Assembly (NCBI GenBank): GCA_964036275.1
Contig: OZ038434.1
Span: forward strand, 828,560-892,559
DNA length: 64,000 nucleotides
Reading direction: 5' to 3'
From: Litoditis marina
Taxonomy: Eukaryota; Nematoda; Chromadorea; Rhabditida; Rhabditidae
Each line of letters starts with the position of its first letter. Position 1 is the stretch's first letter. Of this stretch, positions 57,436 to 64,000 are shown one piece after another. The translations under genes were made by a program, and so were the position numbers. The notes beneath the pieces are model-generated. The model was not told the DNA's origin. It did no database searches and saw nothing but the letters and a program-made list of their open reading frames with translations.

Positions 57436-60050
57436 TGGAATCCTCTCGTTTCTCTACTTTTCTTTTTCATTTTTCTCTGTTTATATTAATGGTAATTTAC
57501 TGCCTCCTGTTACATGCAAAACTCATTCTCAAATATTCACTTAGTTTTATCGGGTAATATAGTTGTATTTTACTCATGCGTGTTTTGTCATTTTGTCCTT
57601 ATTTGAGATTTGTAACATGTTTTAATGGCTGCTGTTGAATGTGCATTTTTACTAATAGGATTCTCAAGTTGTGATCTTTAGTTTTTTTGAAATTATAAAA
57701 GTTAACACATTGTTTTTGTCCATCGTTAAAATAGTGGCTGAGACAGTTTTGCAAACACCCGCAGTGACGGTTTGGGTGATAAAAGAGGTACACCAGAACT
57801 AAGGAATGCAAAATAGATCGGACGGATCGAAAACAGAACATTCGATAATTGTACCAACCATAGTTCTTTTCGAGGTTGCCACTTACTTTCGGTTGTAGAA
57901 AAAACTGGTTAAAAAGTGAAAACCAAAATATTCCAAAATAGTGAAAACCAAAATAGCATTCAGCTAATTGGTCCTGAAAGTATACAAAATTTTTGAGAGG
58001 AAGCTGATTTTTTCAACGTTATTATTCATAGTGAAATGTGCTTCATGATAGGGTTTTTATGTAATATGTTTCCCCCTTGAAAGGGTTGAAGACAACTAGC
58101 ACTTCCTACAGGACTGTAAAATGACTTTCCACTGTACTTCATAATGGTATTCAAGGATCGTATTTTTTGGCCTTACGGTGAATTGTCTGTGGTAAGGAAA
58201 CAGATGACTGCGTAGCATTCAATGGGTAGGGAAATGGTTCTGAAACAGTTTTTCAGCGCTGAATACATGCCACGTTTGAGCCTGAAGCCTGAGGTGAAAA
58301 GGATAGCTCGACTTCTAAGGTTGGAATATGTTGTATTGGAAAGCGTTGCTTTGATTTCAATGTTGCCTCCCGTTTTGCGCTTGTCTCGTGTTGAGGTGTG
58401 ACAAAACGTAGCCGAAACGAGTAGCTCGAATTATTCAAATCTTGGTCTCGAGCGAATTACAAACAACTAAAGACTAGAAACTCGCACATTATTCATACAA
58501 TCCTATCAGTTTCGCTTTGGTTTGAAACCAGTACAGTCATACTTTCACAGTTAACATTTCACTCTTCCAAATAGAGTCTATTGTGGGAGTTATCCGTGCG
58601 TTTAATGGCAATTTAGTTATTCTTAATAAGCTAAACGTGGCTTCTCATTGTCAAACAATGAAACGAGTTCTCGAACACTTAAAAATTGTTATATCCCATC
58701 TATCTAATCTTAACGGTCTCCTCAAACCTGCCCTTTTTCTTGCTCTTACATCTCACTAAAGTATGAGTTTCACGCAATAGGGTGCAAATACAGCAGATAG
58801 GGATCAAGGTGCCAGGATATTCTTGCATGCGTATTCTATAAACCATCGTTATTTCTTTTCTAATTAAAGTTTAGTTTCTTTTCTAATTCGTGTTTTAATC
58901 TTTCAAATCGGGTTCCAGACAGGAATGGTACTCCATTCACTTCACATTGAATTGCCCTGAAAGCACCGGCGATTGAAAACCGACAATGTTCTTTCTACGT
59001 ACTCAGTTGTGGAGCATACAAATGGTTTCCTCTCTATTCCTTTTATAGTGCTCACATTTCCCAACTGGACTCGTTGGCAGCGCGCCAAAAACTTTGGAAG
59101 ACTGTTATTTAGAGAAGACAAATATTTTACAGAAAGTTTCGTTGAATACGAATTGTAACTAAGGGGAAGAACCCTTCACCTTAATTTCTATTGTTTTGAA
59201 GCATTTCAATATGTTCAAAAACTGCCTTGAAATTTCATTGGCAAGCTGCCCAAGTCCAGTTAGGAAATGTGCGAACTATACTATACCTCTCTGTCTGTCC
59301 ATCTTTCCTCTCTTCCCACTCCTCTCCCTTCTCTCTTCCCTTATCTTCCTAGCTCTTTCTCTTACTCTCGCGTTCTTTCCCGTTTTGGTGCAGATGTGTC
59401 CCGACCTGACTCTCCTAAGTCTCTAATGTGAGTTTGGCCAATTCTGATGATTCAGCCTTTAGTGACCCACATACTAGAATAAAAGCAGAATTATCTCAAA
59501 TCTCGAAGTCCTCCCTAATTTTCGTTTATTATGAATGACGTGAACCCACTTTCACATAGCTGTTACTTCATAATTGTGCGTCAACTGTGTTGAAAGCTCT
59601 CAGTGTAGACACTTAATATAACGGGAAATATGAAACATTACGAATGTTTCTAACGTCCGTATTCACTAACAATATAATGTTTCGACCAAAGTCTTAAGTT
59701 AATTCGAAATAACTCTGTTGGGTTTGAGTACAAAGAACGATACCACTGTGTTACAACTTTTTGTCAAACATAAATAAACCCTTGTGAAACATTGGTTAAA
59801 AATCAGATTTTAAACTCAATCAGATTCAGGAATCTGAGTCTTTTCGTAACAGTTTCAAGCCGTAAAAAGTGGAATGAAAATTTTAGTTTCATGCTATGAG
59901 TGTCTACGAAGAAGAACATTCAACAGAATGATCTTAGATATTATTTCAATTTAAAATAAAAGCCAAATCTCGAATCAAGACCGTCACGTTATTATCAATA
60001 AAATGAATATTTTGACTGCTTCGAAAAATAAGACTGTTGCTTTATATTGC
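57436..60050. other. Intergenic, no gene recognised
   Basis: After the RTEL1 stop the sequence is AT-rich with scattered repeats and small ORFs (58973-59158, 59196-59426) without recognisable motifs. A fragment resembling the palindromic element at 60180 lies near 58800 (gggatcaaggtgccaggat). Confidence 0.4.
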
Positions 60051-60176
60051 TCTCCAAGGGTCACTAGGACATTGTTTTGTTGACGCGTCAAGTTGTAAGG
60101 ATGCAGATGACTCGTCTGGGATTGGTCCGCTATCAAATGCGAAAGAGCATTCATGTCAAGGAGACGCGGACAGTCC

Positions 60177-60352
60177 GGAGTACGTATGCTAGAAGAACCC
60201 GGCACCTCCATCCTATCCTGCGTCTCTCGCTCTGCCTCACTGTTTCTCGTCTCTTACATCCCGGCGGGATGTGAGAGCAGCGAAAAAGCGTACGTTTGAG
60301 GAGGCGCAGGGTGGGATGAAGGTGCCGGGATCTTCTAGCGTACGTACCCTGT
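60177..60352. mobile_element. Palindromic element with about 45-bp arms
   Basis: gagtacgtatgctagaagaa..ggcacctccatcctatcctgcg is mirrored by cgcagggtgggatgaaggtgccgggatcttctagcgtacgtac. The interior has a second hairpin around catcccggcgggatg. Relatives are near 14740 and 58800. Confidence 0.7.
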
Positions 60353-63300
60353 TCTCTCCGAAGAACACGCTCTTTCGTCGAGAAGGGTGAAACTAGTCGG
60401 TTGGAAGTTGTCTGAGCAGTTTTCTATCCCTAACTGTCTGCGTATCTCGCGCTCCACATGCTCAGAGATTTTAGTTTACATTTTCTACCTAAAGATGATC
60501 AGAGATGGCAACGTTGCATTCTTTTGGACTGGAGCACGTTTCTCTCGGGTGCAGGTGAGAAAGTAAATTACACCACCTGGCGGCGAAGTAATCCATCCAG
60601 CCTCATGATGTCGTGATAATCTCATGAAAACCTCATGAGCTGCTCGTGAACTCGCTGCAACATAGCAATCAATAGAGTCTCATGAGAAGTTCGTGGGATA
60701 TTAAGGTGCACATACATTGAAAGAGATTTTTGAGGAATCGTTACCACAGCTAGATGATACTTCGTTTTCGACCCTTTTAGATTTTTCGACTTCGTTGGCA
60801 CTATTTCCACTAATGGTGTAAAGAAAACTGTGTATGACAAAGATGGGGTACCATTTTTTTACTCATGGGTAAAGATGCATGATGTGGGGAGTTCGAAAGT
60901 ACACAATTGGCTCAAACTGCTTCGAACTCTGTGTTTCCACTCTATTTTCTTTCTGTGATTTGTATAAGCGCTGTAGGGTTGTTTAAATCAGTTTATAATT
61001 TCGAGTTTTCAAGTTATCAAGTTTTGGAAAATTTCGAGTTTTCTCGAGTTTAGTAGAGTCGAGTCGAGTTTCGAGTGCAAATTCAGAAGTATTTCGAGGA
61101 GAAATCATGTAACCTTTCCGCGAGTCCAATGAAAGTGTGAAAATATCTTTATTATCCGTCTTATCGCATTCCAATCAGACACCTTTAGAGCTATAAAATA
61201 TTTTGTTATCTAAAAGAAAGTGGTCTCGACGGTTTATTCGCAGAAAACCTAATAAAAATAACAGTGTAACACAGCTCCGGCTCTATAAAGATTTTTACCG
61301 AACAACAAATCTTTGCACGTAAAACACGTGGTTTACGAATTGTTTATTGGTCTTATTGCAAATATAAAAAAAGGTTGTAGCACTTGGACTGAAAACTGGA
61401 ATCTCCACGAAAACCAAATTTTGAGCATCGAAACAAAAAATAAATATAAAAATGAACATTATTTTGAAACTCGAAACTCGATTGTGCCGGACTCAAATTT
61501 ATAGAGAAGTTTAAAACCGGCGAAAAACACTAGAAAAACTGCAGTCGATACAACGCAATAGAAACAGTATGAACCGCGTATTCCCGACTCTATGTCGCAG
61601 TAACTTGTAACTCGTTTGAATAGATGTGTTTATTGGTCATGCGTTCGCTGCGGGTTTCAAAAATTGTTCCAGCCACTATTGTTGATGTAATAATTAATGT
61701 GAAGTAATTGAGGTGGAAAAAAGTGGAACGAATTCACTCGATTTCCAGAACCAGAACCCCCACCGTTCCACAGTGTACGGAAAACTGAAACAGAAATATA
61801 GCTGAAGGAAGAATATAACGAAGTTATACGTGTTTTGTGAGACAATAGCAACTAAATAGAGTTTCGAGTACCAAATAGTGTTGTTCCCACCTCAAAGTTC
61901 TCTGTGAGGATGTTTAGTACATTGGGAAAGGGTGTCTCAGAAGGACAACGGGATATGTACTGTTTAGAATATAAATTCCTGGTCCTACCATCTCACCACT
62001 TTTAGATACAGTGTTGATGGATGAATAAATAGTTCAGGTACTTTATTAATCGGTCTCCACTTTGTGAAATTGAGTGTTTATTTTCTGTCTACAAGTACGG
62101 AACTTTGCTAGAACACAACTACTATCTATACTGGGAGTAAAATGAATAGTCACGTCAAGTTAGCATTCTAATGAGGAATTGTGCACTTTGTCATTTTACG
62201 TTTCTGAGTTCTGCTGCGTTTAACATGTTTCACGTGACTGTGAGATTGAGTAACAGTATAACTGACCATTTAAAATAGCAAAAACAACGACATGAAAGAA
62301 CTAACTGTACAAGTATACAATATGTCTCTCTTAAAGTTTTATCTCCCGCCTCGATAGACAAATTGTCAAGGATATTCCACGAGACCGAACTACAAACACA
62401 GCGGGATAGCTGGCAATACACACCGTATTGGCTTTTTTGGAAAGAGGGAACACTATAGTTTCGTGCGATCTCTTTCATGCGAGAGCCTGAACAATAGTCA
62501 GAGTACGGCATGGGACACAATTTGGTGTTCGTTCGTGCTTAATTGCTTTTTAGGGGGAAATAGTGGATCGAGCGGAGCTCCGTTGAAATTCATTGATTTG
62601 ATGCCAACGAATTGTTATATGCATACACTCTTTCACATATTAATCGTCTTTCACGACCAAATAAAAAAGAATCGTTGGATTGGCTTCGTTAACATCTGGC
62701 TGGCGCATTAGTTTCACCCATTCTATTTTTACACCTCTCTCTCTCTATATATTCTCAACCTCTCTTTTTCTCTCTCTCTCTTCTCTCTCTTTTTCTCTCT
62801 CCTTCTCTTTATCTCTCTTTCTTCTCTCTCGATATCACTCCATCTATCTCCGTGTCTCTCTTTCTCGCTCTCAATCTCCTTTCTCTCCTTTTTTCCTCCC
62901 TTGAACTCGCTCTGTCTCTCTTTCTCTCTCCCTGTTTCTGTCTGTCTGTATTTCTCTCTCTCTATTTCATTCTCTCTCTCCATCCCTCTCTCTCTCTATC
63001 TCTCTCTCTCTCTCAACCTTAGAAGGTCGTTTTCCACCCCTCTTATCATCAATCACCATGTCTTTCTAATAAAAAACGGTTCTATGTCTATTTCCATCTC
63101 TTATGCCGATAACCACCCTACTTCCTTCTCCCCTTCCCCATGCCCCTCTCTCCCCCCCCCCCCCCCTCTCTCACTCTCTTCTATCACACTTTCTCGTTCC
63201 AGTACAAGATAGATAAATACTTGTAAAACGTATTGGACAAGGTACTGTCGAACATGATTTCCTTTCTTCAACAATTGTACACTTACACACAAATATGTCA

Positions 63301-63703
63301 CAAACAAGTGATAGTATTGCGCATGAACAGAATGTAATAGTTCATTCTCTATCTAATCCTCATTTTTATCATTCTCTCTATGTTCTAGACATCAGAATCC
63401 AATCCAAAATTATCTCATCTTTTCTGCGGCTCAAAGATAACAATTGTTTCGCAAGTATTTTTTTCTAGTTTTGAGTCTTGGATTCAATCTTCTCAGAGAG
63501 AAGTTGTGCAAATATGTTCAGTTCTGTCATCTCGTGTTCCAGAATGAAAATGTCTCATTTAGTAGAAACAAATTATCAACTAATAATTCAATGTGTACGA
63601 TCTTGGTGTTTCTATTCAGATGAAATCACGGGCTTAAATTTAACCTTTTAGGCCGGTAACTTTTCACCTATGTATACCGCGATCGTTTCAGAGTATTTTG
63701 CAG
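60353..63703. other. Repeat-rich spacer before the aquaporin
   Basis: It holds a short TTTTCGAG patch (60976-61080), a sequence shared with the 52436 MITE (62179-62270), a gaactacaaacacag copy (62385), a long CT-rich tract (62730-63020) and a C run (63153-63167). No exon is recognised. Confidence 0.45.
62730..63020. repeat. Degenerate CT-rich microsatellite tract
   Basis: About 290 bp of interrupted CT/TTCTCT repeats. ORFs on both strands here are low-complexity artefacts. Confidence 0.9.
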
Positions 63704-63844
63704 GGCGACGAACGAACCCTCGGACCGAGAGATATTTCAGATATGGCTGAGATGCGAGAGAAGCTGGGCGACATCTTCAGGATTGAAGACAAAAAGCTAG
63801 TCAGAGAACTACTCGCAGAATGTATAGGAACATTCTTTCTTTTG
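63704..63844 (+). CDS. Aquaporin, first visible exon (partial)
   Basis: After TATTTTGCAG the frame is open: GDERTLGPRDISDMAEMREKLG, then DKKLVRELLAECIGTFFLL, ending at a GTGAGA donor (63845). The last part is the start of helix 1 of an aquaporin/aquaglyceroporin (RELLAECIGTFFLL). A possible start ATG is at 63743, two bases after a TATTTCAG that could be an alternative acceptor; the frame also stays open 5' of it, so an upstream exon is possible. The rest of the gene, including both NPA motifs, lies beyond the window, so water versus glycerol specificity cannot be judged. Confidence 0.75.
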
Positions 63845-64000
63845 GTGAGAAAACTGAATAATACTGTTCAGTAAACAGTATAATGATCAGAAATCACACA
63901 GTGATTCGATACCAAGAACACAGCTAGAACATATATGATAGAACTCAGGCACACTCAACAAATGTTCCACAATCCAACCATCTCAAGAAAGAAATCAACC

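Noticed and set aside
59196..59426. Hydrophobic 76-codon ORF, possible membrane protein
   Set aside because: The Leu/Ser/Phe content comes from a CT-rich tract; no flanking exon structure.

Overview
This is animal nuclear DNA: intron-rich genes with GT-AG introns and short T-rich acceptors (mostly TTTCAG), an AT-rich background, many small inverted-repeat transposons and long microsatellites. Several genes have a strong acceptor (TTTTAG, TTTAG, TTCAG) only 7-15 bases before the start codon, and five genes lie head to tail on the + strand with gaps as short as 13 bases. Both fit spliced-leader trans-splicing and operons. A nematode is most likely; another trans-splicing invertebrate (flatworm, rotifer) is not excluded.

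Layout. 1-7.4 kb: a 3.4-kb Ty3/gypsy-like element with two identical 349-bp LTRs, a LINE fragment and a MITE, probably within an upstream intron of the first gene. 7.4-11.7 kb: the 3' part of a BTBD1/2-type BTB-BACK-PHR gene. 11.7-24.7 kb: a transposon-rich stretch with a LINE ORF1 split by a 2.3-kb insertion, a 395-bp GT array, large palindromes and one isolated exon of a Notchless/NLE1-like WD40 protein. 24.8-57.4 kb: a + strand cluster of a gliotactin-type dead carboxylesterase, ribosomal protein L23a (uL23), a Gemin7-like protein, a METTL25B/RRNAD1-like methyltransferase and the helicase RTEL1. A rhodopsin-like GPCR lies antisense inside the 8.8-kb intron 24 of RTEL1. 57.4-63.7 kb: repeats without a recognised gene. 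From 63.7 kb: the first exon of an aquaporin.

Exon models were built by eye from splice sites, reading phase and recalled family sequence. Phases close throughout RPL23A, the Gemin7-like gene, METTL25B, RTEL1, the GPCR and the gliotactin-like gene. The most notable points are the Gemin7/METTL25B junction (stop and next start 13 bases apart in one exon, sharing one acceptor), the nested GPCR, a set of MITEs with GGC..AATT ends and about 9-bp target duplications, and the compact LTR element in which protease is fused in frame to an integrase remnant lacking recognisable catalytic acidic residues.
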